In this document: positions 30,167-42,700 of the stretch, piece by piece
Position numbering within the stretch: the first letter of the stretch is position 1
Layout of the letters: each line of letters opens with the position of its first letter
Origin: Tetrastigma voinierianum
Taxonomy: Eukaryota > Streptophyta > Magnoliopsida > Vitales > Vitaceae
Reading direction: 5' to 3'
DNA length: 64,000 nt
Assembly (NCBI GenBank): GCA_016808115.1
Contig: JAEQBH010000191.1
Coordinates: 124,001 to 188,000, forward strand
Translations under genes and position numbers: made by a program
Notes under the pieces: model-generated
The model's database searches: none
What the model was told of the DNA's origin: nothing
What the model saw: only the letters and a program-made list of their open reading frames with translations

Positions 30167-33009
30167 TGTAACGCCTCGTCTCGAGAGGGTGTACAGATGT
30201 AAATCAGAGGGGTCGATACAAGACTAAGGGGTTTCTTAATTATTTTAGCTGCCATAATGTATTCTTTGGAAGCTTGTTTTCTTTTAAGGGTGAAATTGTA
30301 AAATTTTCAAAGAATTGTGGTACTTTTGCAATTAAGAAAAATGGAGGGGTGAAAGTATAAATTATGGAATTTCAAAAAGATAATAATAATAACAAATTGT
30401 CAAAATAGTTCAGAGAAGCCTAGAAAATTCTCTAGATCTCAGATGACGAAATCCGATCGGTGTCGCTAAATTCGTCTCGCTGAATTTAATGACCTTAAAA
30501 GCTTTCCGCGACTCGAGACAATGTATCATTTTATGAATTTCGGGTAATAGTCGCCAAGATTTCTTAAAACGAGATTTTTATAAATCTCGAAAGTCGAAAC
30601 GACTCGAGTTAAGTTCATTTAAAAATAATTAAACTGAAAAGAAATAAATTTTTCGTGATAACAACGGACCAATAAAATAATATGAACCATTTATGTAAAT
30701 AATAATAATAATAATTAAAGAAAAAGAAAAAAAAAAGAAAGAAAAGAAAGATAAAATAAAAAATTTCTCTTTGGGACAGAACGAGATTTAGAGAGATACT
30801 TATTTTATTTTATTTTTTCTCTTTGCTTCTTTTTTAGATTTACGGAAATCAGATTGTAGATTTTCATCGGAGCATAAGGTAAAGTTGGACTACGCGACGG
30901 CAGCCTACACATGCGCACTCAATATCTAAAGATTTTGTCAAAACTTCAAGAGGCAGAAAATTTTCCCATTTAGTTATTTCTTGAGCCTAGCTATGTAATG
31001 GCTTGAATTTTCTAGAGGTCGTGGAGAGATCAGAAATTTCGGGGCCCCAAAATTCCTGACTGAGTTTAGGAATTTTTAGGAATTTTTGGGACTATTTTCG
31101 AACAGTCCGGGCTGAATTTGAATTTTCAGAAATGTTTTTAGGTGTTTTTAGACTCTATGGAAAACCCTTTGAGTCTAGAATCTAGCCATATGTCTGTCAA
31201 TAGTATTTGGTATCCATATAATTTCTAAAAAAATTAATCAGAGTCCCACGGTGCGACCCTCGTGGTTATACCGACGCCATATTTCGCCTAATACATCAAA
31301 TAAAGATGATCGCTTTCAAAGTCATAAAACGACGCTTTTATAGATACTTCATGTGTAGGGACATTTTGGTCAATTTCACCTCATATTATCGATGTCCTTA
31401 TCAAATGGGACTAGCACGTAAAGTTTTGTTAGAATCGAAGTTCGTTCGATGTGGTCTCTTTGAAAGCCCTTTGTATGTTTTATGATTAAAACGTTGAACT
31501 GAGGGCATTTTTGTAATTTGTATGAATTGTGTAGGTGATTGGAGCATACGACGATAATCTAACATGCTTGACAAGAATTGAAAGAAATTAGTCGAGAATA
31601 AGGTGAATACTCAAAATCGTTTTCGAAAATGAAAGTGTTTAAATTACAAGTTTGTAAAGTGCTTGGAAAACATAATGTAATTAGTAAAACATTTTTTTTA
31701 CCTCCCACTTGTTATACTCAGCAGAAAATTTCGATTTTAGTACTTAAGAAACGCTTGGTCAGGGTTTAGCAAAAACCCCTAGATTACACAACTCGCCTCC
31801 AGCTAGATGTATCTCGATCAGGTATGGCAGGTTATGTGACATTATGATTAACTATATTGCCCGGCTCAAGAATTAGGTTAGAAGAGATATATTTATATAA
31901 AGTGAGTTTCCGCATATCTCTGGGTATAGATAGTTGGCGCGTTGACATAGTACTTGGTGATGAGGTGTTGGTTCCGAGGTTCCATCACTGGGCATTTTGG
32001 TTCCGAGGTTCCATTATGCTTATAGAGATCCCGCCGTGTTCGTCGGACCATATTAGACGGGTAGTCTACCGAGGTTCACTACCGATGCCAAGTTCCGAGG
32101 TTCCGTGGCATCACGTCTAGGGTATTTCAGAAATGGGCACAGTGGTTGGTACTTGATTTACAATATAGCACTTTAAGATATTAACCACCACGAAACAAGC
32201 CAAGTAGCGTAAATAGTTTTCAATGGCTTAAATAGCCACGCTGGTTGGTACTTGATTTACGCGATAACGCTGTATATTAACCACCACTAAAACAGTTTTC
32301 AACAACAGAAATAGTTTTCAGCACAGTTTTCAAAAATGGTTTTCATAGCAAAACTGTTTATCATAAACAGCTTACAACCATTTACATGCATTTTCATATC
32401 GGGAGTACATACAACATACAACAACATTTAGAACTTATAAGATCACCGAGTCTGCTTGCCTACGCTTTATGTTTTTAAATAATTTTTCGTGCAAAAGCCG
32501 GTTTAAAAGACCTTTCCAGGATCCTCAGTCATAGACGTTGTGTTGTATTTATATATAAGATAAGGTGTAAAGTAAACGTAATAAAAGTTAAAATGTATTA
32601 TATTTTGTATATAAATATCTTTGTAAATATATGCAGTGGTTTTGAGAAAACAAAGCTGCGAAGGAATTTATGTTGGATCGATTCTATCTTATATTTTGAT
32701 GAGGACCGTAGGTCCTTTATGTCGTAGTTGGATTTCTGGAAAATATCAGGTGTATTTTTTTTTTTATACAAAGGATTTCTCGATTTTTGTGCTTAACCAC
32801 CGTGTACCAAGTATATCATTTCGATTTTACAAATTAAAGGTGTGATTTTGATAGAAAATTGAAAATTTTTATAACTAATGTTTTCCAAAGACAGTTTCAG
32901 CAGTTTTAACGGCTTAGCTTTATGGTAACTTGTCACCGAAAGAGCTGGCTGGAGGTTACTTGGTGGAGTTGTTGGCAAATTCCCGTCATTGAGGGTCCAT
33001 GCTCAGACA
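30167..33009 (+). repeat. 5' LTR of element A (inner end approximate)
   Basis: Starts TGTAACGCCTCGTCTCGAG and aligns with 51200-54112. Inside are three copies of TTCCGAGGTTCC (31970-32110) and a direct repeat of about 99 bp, each copy starting TGGTTGGTACTTGATTTAC (32143 and 32242). The inner end is uncertain; CAGACA near 33009 is the best guess. The expected PBS TGGTATCAGAGC is not recognisable after it. Confidence 0.85.
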
Positions 33010-33174
33010 GAGCGCGAAGTATAGTTCAATTGCTGCACGCTTTCGCAATATTTCCTATAGAATTGTTTTTATAATGATTTTCCTATTGCAACTTATATTG
33101 TTTTGCTAAATCCTTGCATGCATCAAATATTGTAAAGTGTCACTAAATCTTTTAACCTTGAAATTCACAACATT
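33010..33174 (+). other. Leader of element A
   Basis: Untranslated stretch between the 5' LTR and gag. The PBS is expected at its start but no match to TGGTATCAGAGC is readable, so it has decayed. Confidence 0.45.
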
Positions 33175-33866
33175 ATGTCTGGACGAGGTCGTAGAGGTCA
33201 ACCTAGGACTTCCGCACCGGAGGCACCACCAGAGAGAAATGTCGAGTACACCCCTAGATCGGAATATGCCTCAATGAATCACTCGTTGCAACCACTGAGG
33301 GTCGCGAAACCCAAGGGGGCTGCGACTGACGATGGATCAGTTATACAGATTTACAGCCTACTGGCTACCATTCTGAGCCTCCAAAAGAGCAAGAGGGACA
33401 TGATGAACGTGTTTCTAAAATTAGGGGCTAAAACTTATGATGGTACCCTGGGCGACCTGCAGGAAGCTGCACTTATGGTTAGACAGGTTAGTGAAATTTA
33501 TGCAAGTGATCGGTGTTCTGATCAGCATAAAGTCCTTCTTTTTTCAGTGGTTCTTCATATACCAAAACAGACCTGTGGAGGCCATTAAGAGAGACACTTA
33601 TTGTGAGTCACTTGGGACTGGGGCGGTATGTGCATTCACGTACGATTTACCCGCTGCAATATCAGATGCAAAATAATTCAAAGAGCAAAGATCAATGACA
33701 AAGGATAAATAAGAGCAGAGGTTTTCGAGCTCGTGAAATTGGTGCCTGCGATACGGAAAACGAGGAATATAAGTGTAAGCGATTCATGGCCTAGCTTGAA
33801 CTGCACTGAAGTTCATCTAGCCTCGGGCATCTCAAAATAACTTCGAGAGCCGGTCGAGGTCGTGAC
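33175..33866 (+). pseudogene. Gag of element A, N-terminal part (interrupted by B)
   Basis: From the ATG at 33175: MSGRGRRGQPRTSAPEAPPE, a basic start usual for Tekay/Del gag. FLKLGAKTYDGTLGDLQEAA and SEIYASDRCSDQHKVLL then match the family pattern FL.L.PP.F.G...P..A..W......IF....C....KV. The frame shifts near 33540 and continues in pieces to GRGRDR-like codons just before B at 33867. The gene resumes at 47310 on the other side of B. Confidence 0.75.
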
Positions 33867-34782
33867 CGATGCAGGAGTCTATAAACACACCGAACATTGG
33901 GAATTCAGCCCTAATTATTAAGAATTGGATTGGGAGGCCGTCGATTGAATACATGTGAAAACTCCTTTTCGACCTCATTGGTCTTCGAAGGCAAAAAACG
34001 TGGCTCTACTCGACAAACCCCTAATGTGGAGCCGCCATATTGATTTTAGAAAGATTTGCCATAGGATCTTCTAGAGGATTTGTTTTATGATTATGTTGTA
34101 TTTTTTTTAGAAAGATTTGCTCAAATATTTTCTTCTCGGTCCCTTGAAGAAGATTTTGCCATTCTTATTTTTGTGTTTTCTTTGTGGAGTTTATTATTGT
34201 AATTTAGAAAGTTTGTTTTCCTAGTTAAAGTAGAAGTTGCTTTATTTGATTTAGAAAGTATGAGACTATATACACCCCCCTAATGTAGTCTTTTAAGAGG
34301 AGTTCAAGTTTAATAATATTTTCAGATTTCTCTTTTTAAGAGTTCTCACTTTATCTCTCGGGTGGATTCCCTGGGACGAGCCCGTGGTCATACCCAGTGA
34401 TCTCGGTGGCAAAGTCTTGTCCGACTTATCAATCAACCCGCTCCATAGCTGATCAGCGCCACTACGCCATCTATTTCGCGTGGATTGTTTCATTAACTCT
34501 GGGCAACCACCAGGCAAACCTACTCTTCTCACCATCTCATCTCGCTTTAAACTTTCCATAACCACCCTTCAACCTCTACCCAAACTTCTTCCATATCTTA
34601 TTCCACTACTAAAACATTCCTAAATAAATTTATTTTCCCTTATATACCACAAATACATTCCCTAACTTAGAAAATCTCATAAACTCGTCTATAACTTGCT
34701 TTGGCCCTTAAAACTACCCCAAACCCATATTTTGACTTACCAAAACTTCTAGATCATCCATTAGGGTCCCAACCTTGCATCA
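33867..34782 (+). repeat. 5' LTR of element B
   Basis: 916 bp. Begins CGATGCAGGAGTCTATAAAC (consensus TGATGCAGG) and ends CCTTGCATCA. Related copies are 13008-13914, 46391-47309 and 56995-57933. The family has inverted ends TGATGCA/TGCATCA. Confidence 0.9.
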
Positions 34783-34785
34783 AAG

Positions 34786-34797
34786 TGGTATCAGAGC
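34786..34797 (+). other. Primer binding site of element B
   Basis: TGGTATCAGAGC three bases after the LTR is a perfect match to the 3' end of plant initiator tRNA-Met in complement, the usual primer of chromoviruses. Confidence 0.9.
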
Positions 34798-34909
34798 TCA
34801 AGGATTACGGCTGATCATAGCAAAGAGTATTCGTCTTAGACAAGAGTCCTAATCACTTGCCTCATGGTTCTCAATCCCCATTACAAAACCGCATTGCTCA
34901 TCTTGACCA

Positions 34910-35750
34910 TGGCTCTGTTCACAAAAGCAGATGGCTATCAATGATGATCCTATGATGACAAAGACCTTCATGGAAGGTGAAGGTGATGAAAGTTTGACTA
35001 GGAATTGTGCCGCCAGCCAAGTTCTAATTACTGAGGCGTAAGAAGCCTAAAGATAAGCATTCAAGAGACTATGATTATGGAGGAAGGTATGAAGATCGAT
35101 ATCATGATGATGATTACTATGAGAAACATAATAAGGATGAAGGTTCTAGATTCAATCCAAAGTTTGATATTCCTGACTAAGGAAGAATGTATGTCGATGA
35201 CTCGCGATCGGGCTTAATACCGGCCGAACGCGTGTCTTTGAATATTGTGACTTCAGCCAAAGGCGGTTGGTGGTTATCAAGATGCGCAAGAATGCTTCTT
35301 TTTGGTGGGAAAATTTAAAGAGGCAACGTCAGAGAGATGACAAGAAGAAGATTGAAACTTGGGAAAAGATGAAGAAAGAACTAAAAAGGAAGTATCTTCC
35401 CTTCCACTATCGCCAAGATATCTTCCTCAAAATTCAGAATTTGAAGCAGCCAGAATCCGACCGGGAGGAGTATTCAACAGTTTGGAAAATTTGATGATCA
35501 AAGGAGACTTAAGAGGGGGCTAAGGAGTACCCATAGCCCGCCTACCTTTCCGGCTCAGGTTCAACTTAAAACCGTTCAATCGTGAGCCATATAACACTCT
35601 TCAAGATGTGATAAATCTACCTAAAAGTCGAGGCTCTAAACAAGTACGGGGTTTTACTTACAAAACTGACAGTACACTATCAAGAATTCGACTTCAAGGT
35701 CCTAGTAGTGCTAAACCACCCTTAAACCTCAAGTAAAAGTATGCACAAGC
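34910..35750 (+). pseudogene. Gag of element B
   Basis: The clearest stretch is 35267-35494: KMRKNASFWWENLKRQRQRD, KKIETWEKMKKELKRKYLPF, HYRQDIFLKIQNLKQPESDR. This is the core of the retrotransposon gag domain in CRM/Reina-type elements (WW..L...R, W..M...++..+++P..Y...L...+..L.Q). A related gag lies at 58350-58621 in element F. The start is not clear and the later part (35500-35750) is frameshifted. Confidence 0.8.
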
Positions 35751-36512
35751 CACAAGCAAAGAGTCTACCTCTAAGTCAAGGCGCGGCTTTAAATGCCACT
35801 TCGACGGGGCAGCTTCGAATGTCCTAAATCGGCGAGTGGTTACTCTAGTTGAAGAATATGAAGCTTAGAAGAAGACGTCAAGAGGCAATTGAATTTGACC
35901 AGAAGATAAGGATGAGCTTTACTACGCCGACCACTGATTTTATTAGTTGTTCAAAAGGAGTCTTAAGATGGGCAGCCGCTAGTGAGGAGAATTACAAGGC
36001 CCAATGTCTTTTACACAAAGTGCACATCTAAGGATAGGGTTTGTTTGGTTATTATTGATCGTGGAGCTTCGAGAATTGTGTTTCAAGATGGAAAAGCTTG
36101 ATTTTCAAGATGGATCCACATCCAAACCCTATAAACTTAGTCATCGGCTTCAAGAGGGTAGTGATATCAAGGTAAAGCATAGGTGCCTCTCTGGTTTCTT
36201 TACACTGGAAAGCACTACCAGGACGAGGTATGATGTGATGTTGTTCTAATGAATGTTTGTCACTTGCTACTTGGGATGCCATGGCAATATGATAGGCAGG
36301 TCATTTATGATGGCTTCAAGAACACTTACACATTCCGCAAGGATGGGCACAAAATCGTCTTAGCACCGTTTAAACCGGCAATTGCTCTAGCCTCCAAACC
36401 AGCAGAGCATAATTCTTTGTTGTCAAAATCCGAGTTGGAGAAAGAAATCAGCCGTTCGGGATGTATAGCTTTGGTTGCTAATGAAGAAACCAAAGTGAGA
36501 AGGAGATCCTAA
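35751..36512 (+). pseudogene. Zinc-knuckle region and protease of element B
   Basis: Codons at 35780-35830 (CHFDGAASNVLN) are a damaged zinc knuckle. From about 36040: VIIDRGASRIVFQDGKA, where the family has DSG or GS at the active site and DRGAS is seen here. Then SKPYKLSHRLQEGSDIKVKH, CHLLLGMPWQYDRQVIYDGF (HLLLGRPWQ.D is the usual protease end) and KNTYTFRKDGHKIVLAPF. There are frameshifts near 36100 and 36249. Confidence 0.75.
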
Positions 36513-37410
36513 AAGAAGTAGAGCCACTTTAAGTGCACTTGTCGATGTAATTCAGGAGATTCCACATGGTTGCTCCCCTGAGATATTCAACATCAAATAG
36601 ACTGTGACTGTGCTCTCGTTTTTTGCTCCAATAAACCCATTTCTATAGGCGAGTCCTAAAGAACATGAAGAGCTTACAAGACAAGTTGATGAGTTGCTCA
36701 ACAAAGGGCTTATTCGAGACAATAAGAGCTCCTCAGGCTACCTCACCGCTAGTACCAAAGAAGGATGGATCTTCGAGAATGTGTGTTGATAGTAGGACAG
36801 TTAACAAGATTACTATTGAATATCGATTTCCTATTCCAAGACTCGATGATTCATTGATCAACTCTATGGTGCGTCCATCTTTTCGAAGATTGATTTGAGG
36901 AGTGGATACCATCAAATTCGTATGAGGGAAGGAGATGAATGGAAGACAGCCTTTAAAACTCGAGATGGACTCTATGAGTGGATGGTGATGCCATTTGGAC
37001 TATCCAATGCCCCTAACACTTTTATGAGGTTTATGAATCATATCCTGCCATGCATCGAAATTATGGGTATACTTGATGATATTTTGATCTATAGAAAATT
37101 CGATGGAGCACTCGAGCATTTGAGGCAATTGTTCTCTATTCTAAGGGAGCAACGATTATTTGTCAACTTGAAGAAGTGTGACTTCTATGCCGACAGAATC
37201 ATATTTCTTGGTTATGTGGTTACTAAAGATAAAATTGAGATGGACCGAAGCAAAATAAAGGTGATTACGAATTGGCCAACTCCTAGCTCGATCCATGATG
37301 TGAGAAGTTTTCATGGGCTAGTCTCTTTTTATAGGAGATTTATTCGTGGATTTAGCTCTATAATGCCTCGTGAACTCGAATGCTTAAAGGGAGACAAATT
37401 CAAGTGACTA
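36513..37410 (+). pseudogene. Reverse transcriptase of element B
   Basis: Order of motifs: LIRDNKSSSG-type codons, PLVPKKDGSSRMCVDSRTVN, KITIEYRFPIPRLDD (36665-36898), then MRSGYHQIRMREGDEWKTAF, DGLYEWMVMPFGLSNAPNTF, GILDDILIY, LRQLFSILREQRLFVNLKKC and RSFHGLVSFYRRFIRGFSSI (36895-37407). The second and third catalytic Asp (DD at 37075-37080) are kept, but the usual Y/F before them is altered. One frameshift near 36895. Confidence 0.85.
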
Positions 37411-37799
37411 GCGTCACAAGAAAGCTTCGAGTTGATTAAGGAAGAAAGTAAATCGAAGCCCCATGTTTGGTTTTACCCGATTTCAACAAAGTCTTCGGCG
37501 TAGAGTGTGATGCATCTCAAGTTGGGATTGGTGCTGTCCTTAGTCAAGAAGGAATACCCATCGCTTTCTTTAGTGAGAAGTTAAATGAAGCAAAAAGGAA
37601 GTACTCCACCTATGACAAGGAGTTCTATGCTATCCATAGAGCTTTATTTCATTGGAGTCAATACTTGCTTTACAAGCCATTTGTGCTTTTCTCAGATCAT
37701 GAAGCACTAAAATTCATCAACCACCAGCACAATAAGTTGAACCAAGACATGCGACATGGGTGGAATTCTTACAAGCGCATAACTCACAATCAAGCATAA
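37411..37799 (+). pseudogene. RNase H of element B
   Basis: About 110 open residues from 37467: MVLPDFNKVFGVECDASQVG, IGAVLSQEGIPIAFFSEKLN, KYSTYDKEFYAIHRALFHW, FVLFSDHEALKFINHQHNKL. Catalytic Asp (ECDAS), Glu (DKEFYAI) and Asp (FSDHEAL) are present. The end is frameshifted. Confidence 0.85.
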
Positions 37800-38642
37800 A
37801 GCGGTGTTCATAACGTTGTTATGATGCCTTGAGTAGGAGACATTCCCTAGTGACTTCCATGCAAGTCCAAGTAGTTGGATCTCGATGTGTTGGAAAGAAC
37901 TATACGAGGAGTGACGCTACCAGGAACTGAAGGTATGCACTCGAAAAGCCTTTCAAGGGTTTTGTAAGGATGGACTAGCTTTCTTTAAAGGAAACACTTA
38001 TGCATCCCGCCTTGTTCTCGAGATTGAGTATTCTAGATGAGTTGCATGGTGGAACATTAGCAGACACTTTGGTGAAGCAAAACCTTAGCTCTAGTGAAGG
38101 CAAACTTTTCGCCTGTTAGAGAAAGACATTATGATTTGTCAAGAAGTGTGTTGTGTGCATGATGGCTAAAACTCATGGAAACAATGCGGGACTATATACA
38201 CCATTGCCAATTCCAAATATGCCATGGGAGGAGGTAAGCTTGGATTTTGTTTTGGGATTACCTAGAACACAAAGAAACAAAGATTCGATTCTGGTGGTCG
38301 TTGACAGGTTTTCAAAGATGGCCTTGTACCATAACAAGTCTAATGATGTCGCGATGTTGCCGACTTGTACTTCAAAGAGATTGTAAGGCCTACATGGTAT
38401 TCCCAAGACTATAGCTCGTGACGACTCTAAGTTTCTAATACTTTCGAGGAACTCTATGGAGGAAACTTGGGACTTCTTTACTGTTCAGTACCTCTTATCA
38501 CCCCCAGACTGATGGTCAAACCGAAGTTACTAATAGAAGCTTGGGAAATTTGCTAAGGAGCTATGTGGGAAAGAACGTGAAACAATGATATTTGATTCTA
38601 CCCCAAATTGAGTTTGCCTACAATAGGTTCATGCATAGAACT
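37800..38642 (+). pseudogene. Integrase of element B, first part (interrupted by C)
   Basis: The zinc-binding end (about 37960-38165) is frameshifted. The core starts at 38190: LYTPLPIPNMPWEEVSLDFV, LGLPRTQRNKDSILVVVDRF, SKMALY, with the first catalytic Asp in VSLDF. Further pieces to 38640 include HPQTDGQTEV-type codons and an AYNRF motif just before the C insertion. The remaining integrase lies at 45943-46390. Confidence 0.8.
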
Positions 38643-39829
38643 TGTAACACCCCAAACATTTTTTTAAATGATTTTTTTTCATGGAATTTAAGTTTTAGGT
38701 GTTTTAAGGTCCATCATGAATTTATAATAATTTTTTAGGAATTATTTCTCAATTAAATGGAATTTTAGGAAAATATACCCGCAAGGTCACCGAGCGCTGG
38801 ACTGAAATAGAATTTTTAAAAATACCAAATGAATGAAATAAATTATGGAATTTTTATAGCTAAATTAAGGTCCAAATATATGATATAAAATAAATTAATG
38901 AAAATACATGAATAAAAATAAAAAGAAAAATACATGAACAGAACTGTAGGAAAAGTCAACAGATTTTGCTGACCAAGGGCCAAAGAGACATTTTTAATAA
39001 TTCCCAGGGCCTTAAAAAATTCAAGAAAACCGTAGGGACTTATGAAATATTAAATTAATTTTTAAAAAATATTAGGCCTCAGAAAATCGAGCAGAAAAAC
39101 AAAAGAAAAATTGAAGAACCCTGTGTTCTCCATTCGGCGCCGAACTCCATGGGAAGGAAGAAATTTTGTCAGCCAATTCCCTTTGAATCAACCTGTGATT
39201 TTCATGGTGAAGACTTCTGAAGGTATATTAAAGCGCCATGGTTTTTAATTTTGTTTTTTGCATGGGTCTGTGCTGGAGGAAAAGGGGCTGAATTGATAAA
39301 TGGTTGTTGTTTGGATGGTCAATTAGGGCTGTTTGGAATGAATTAATTGTTCTAATGTGTATGCTAGGTTGCAATTGAATTTTGAATCTATAAAATGTGA
39401 CCTAAGAGGTATGAATTAAGTCTGGTATGTTTAAAATTTGGGGAAAATGTATTTAGAATGAAATTGAGGTGGTAATTAGTGGCTAAGGGTTGAATCGATT
39501 GAATGTGAATTTCTCGTTGAAGGTCGACTTGACAGAATCATAGGAGGACCTAATGGACGAATTTTAGGCCACAATTTGACAACATTGGAAAGATATGGAT
39601 GTTAGTGAAATTTTTCCACCTGTTTCGTGTCTTTTGACGCCTGGTGAGAGAAAGATATAGGCAAAATACTAACTGATGCGCAATTTGCCAAAAAAACGAG
39701 AGTTTAGTGATTAAACATTAGATATAAGAAATTAGTTGTGAAATTGAATATTAAAATTATAATTTCGGGTATTTAGATGTTAAAAGGCAGAATGTTGAAG
39801 GTAAGGAAAGTAAAAGTGGGATGTGACAA
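38643..39829 (+). repeat. 5' LTR of element C
   Basis: 1187 bp, from TGTAACACCCC to GGGATGTGACA. Pairs with 44767-45942. Differences between the two are mostly short indels in A/T runs. Confidence 0.95.
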
Positions 39830-39833
39830 AGTT

Positions 39834-39846
39834 GGTATCAGAGCCA
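39834..39846 (+). other. Primer binding site of element C
   Basis: TGGTATCAGAGCC, four bases after the LTR end, complementary to the 3' end of plant initiator tRNA-Met. Confidence 0.9.
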
Positions 39847-40036
39847 GGTTTTAAAAGAACTTTGGGGATGTTATTTGGGTAAATGATAAATGTGACACCA
39901 TGGAGCATAGGATTCCAAATTGTCTTTTCAGATGTCATCATAGTATAGTTAATTTCTGTATCCTATAGGATGAAAAGTTTAAGTGCTCTTGATATGTATT
40001 GTGAATCTAAGTATCATTTTGTTTTCTTAAGGTCGA

Positions 40037-41330
40037 ATGCCACCAAGAAACAACAAGGCACCCGACGTAAATCACTCGCCAAGGGCTAAGCGGAGATCTA
40101 TGATCCGATAGGATGTCGATGCCGCATGTGGAGTCCGTGCATCAAGATCGGACCGAGATGAGATAAATTCACCCCTAGATCGAGGCAGAGAGAGAGTGCA
40201 GTGAGGCTGAGAATGTTCCACCACAGCCTGTTTGATGATTTGAGATTTTTTGAGGCAAAAATCACGGGAGTTAAGGCGGAGGAGAATAGAGGCCCTTAGG
40301 CGGGAAGTAGACCCGGTGAGGCAGCGAGGTTTCATTCAGTTCCACACTCCGGCTCACCACAACCTCTTGCAGTGCCTAGGAGGGTAGCTAGGCGAATCTT
40401 GGATGAGAAGGTATCTTTACGGGAGTTCTTGAGGTTTAAGATTCGGAATATCATGGTGAAGGAGATGACCCCTGATATTTCTTGGAGGAGACAGAAAAAG
40501 TAGTGAGGAGATTATCATGCTGGATGCTAGAAATGGTGGTGTAGTGGAATGAAGATGAAGAATAATGCATGGGATTGGTTCGAGACACGTGAGGATCCCG
40601 GTTATATGGAGAACCCTCAGCCAGGAGATGTTTAGAGGAAATTTATTACATGGATGAGTTTATATGTGAAGACGAGGAAACGGGGGCTTATCGATTTGAG
40701 AAGCTAAGCAGAACTTATCGGATGAGTGTGTCGGGTAGCGCTAAAGAGTTCACTCGTCGAGTAGTATGCTCCCGGCCCAATTACTGGATGACGACTCTTG
40801 ATAGGTCCAGTGGAATGATACCACCTCTTTACAATGCACTGTTAATGGAGATTTTCCCATTGACAAAGATTGTTGATAGAGCTAAATTGTAGGAGACCAG
40901 AATAAAGAGGCATGGGGTGAGAGAGGGATAGAAAGAGGAAAATGAGGTGGCAGTAGTAAAGGGAAGAGTGAAGGGAGCCGGTGTTGGTCGCCTCATAACG
41001 AAATAGAGGGCGAAGGAGAGGGCGATCCTGAAGTTACCGGTCTGTCGACACTGCTGACAACACAAGTTCCGGTGAAACTGTGTGTAGGGAGTAATGTGGA
41101 AAGAACACGATGGTCAATGTAGATATTCCTCCATAGTTTGCTACCGGTGTAGGCGAGCGGGGCATATATCCGAGTTTGCCCTCGGAAGAGGGTGCTTGCG
41201 ACTGCGGCCAGAGCACCCGACCTACGATGCGGTGAGGGCCTGGCGGGAGGAGGTGCGGGGTAGAGGGGCTGAGGGACGGGCTCCTGCACGGGAGCACGAG
41301 GCACGAGCCTGAGCCCACGGTTGGTATAGA
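40037..41330 (+). pseudogene. Gag of element C
   Basis: Likely start MPPRNNKAPDVNHSPRAKRR at 40037. The body is badly frameshifted, with a partial frame at 40650-40892 (MDEFICEDEETGAYRFEKLS). Near 41130 codons for CYRCRRAGHISEF preserve the zinc knuckle (C..C...GH), its final Cys lost. The end is GC-rich, encoding a Gly/Arg-rich tail. Confidence 0.65.
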
Positions 41331-41780
41331 CGGGTAGAGTTTGCGGTTAACCCCGACGGGAGGCCCCAGGCTTCTAAACATTCTTTGTGGCAATTATATC
41401 TGAATTTAACATATTTCTTAGGAGTAAGAAAAATTTTTAAATGCTTTTAATTTATTCATAGGTATAATACAATAGCCACCATGAGAACAAGCCAAAGTGT
41501 TATTTGATGCAGGAGCCACTCACTCATTTGTATCCCCATCTTATCTTAGAAATTGAGCAATTAAAATGATAATGGAAATCCCTTAGCTAATGCTTTCCCT
41601 TGGAGAAATAGTTGGGAGTGAACTATATGTGAGATCATGAGATAATGATAGGGATGGCAGTTATGCGATTTGATTGAACAATTGCCTATCTTTGGGTTTG
41701 ATGTTGCTCTTAGGTATGGAATGGTTATTGACTAACTATGCGACCATGGATTGTTATAGAAGAAGATAACATACATGGGA
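41331..41780 (+). pseudogene. Protease of element C
   Basis: At 41500: FDAGATHSFVSPSYLRN, the retroviral-type aspartic protease site with DAGA instead of DSGA (this variant is common in plant chromoviruses). Then LSLGEIVGSELYVRS and, after shifts, GMEWLLTNYATMDCYR (family GMDWL..H.A..DC). Several stops. Confidence 0.75.
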
Positions 41781-42700
41781 GTACTGAGTTTGTTTTCGGG
41801 GAGATCGTAATCGACCTAGTACCTTGATTTCGGCTATAGCGACCCGGGCGGTTACTTAAGAAGGGTTGCGAGGGTATTTGGCTCATGTGAGAGATGCTAG
41901 AATTCCTCTGCGGTTGGGAGATATACATTTGTAGAAGTTACTCCGGATGTCTTTCGATGATTTACGAGTTAGCACGGGCGAAGTGGGTTTAATATTGACT
42001 TGTTACAGTACAAATCCTATATCTTATTGCACCGTACCGTATGGCACCATTGAATTGAAAGAGTTGAAAGAAGCGATTCTGCGAGAATTATTTGGATAAA
42101 GGAGTTTTATTAGACGAACGAGTTCAGTAAATTTTTGCCGGTGTTATTTGTGAGAAAGAAAAAGGATGGAATTTATGAGGATGTGCATTGATTCTGAAGC
42201 CGGTTGAATAAGGTAACTTGATCGAATAGTATCCACTTCCCCGAATAGATGATTTGTTTGACTAATTCTGAGGCAGTCATTTTCAAAGGTCGACCTTGAT
42301 GCAGTTACCGTCGATTGAAGATAAGGAGGGAAAGATATACCCCGAGGCGCATTGAGGACTTCGGTATGATCATTATGAGTTCTGGTATTACCCGTTTGGG
42401 TTATTCTTGCTGACGCGTTATGGATTTGATGAACGGGTTTTCAAACCTATCTGGATAAATTTGTGGTGGTGTTTATAGATGTTACGATTTATTCGAAGAG
42501 TCATGTGGAACATGGGGAACACCTCGGGATTGTCTTGCCGGACCCTTAGAACATATTGTAAAGCGTCTAAATGTGAGTTTTGGCTTGCGATTGTGAGTTT
42601 CTTGGGGCATGTGATAAGCGGAGGTGTTCGGTGGATCGAGAAGGTTAGACGGTGTCTAACGGCCTAGACCCGCAGTATGGCCCGAGATGCGTAGTTTTCT
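41781..42700 (+). pseudogene. Reverse transcriptase of element C
   Basis: Heavily decayed. The recognisable part is YLDKFVVVFIDVTIYSKS near 42448-42500, where the catalytic FIDD has become FIDV (GAT to GTT, 42481), destroying the active site. Before it, RKKDGIYEDVH-like codons (42160) match RKKDGS.RMC. After it come EHGEHLGIVL and VSFGLRL-type codons. Confidence 0.65.

Noticed and set aside
34786..34797. tRNA-like sequence
   Set aside because: It matches only the 3' end of initiator tRNA-Met and is a primer binding site; no tRNA gene body is present. The same holds at 39834 and 57937.
41034..41393. Minus-strand Pro/Ser-rich frame of 119 codons
   Set aside because: It is the reverse of the GC-rich end of gag of element C, whose zinc knuckle is on the plus strand.
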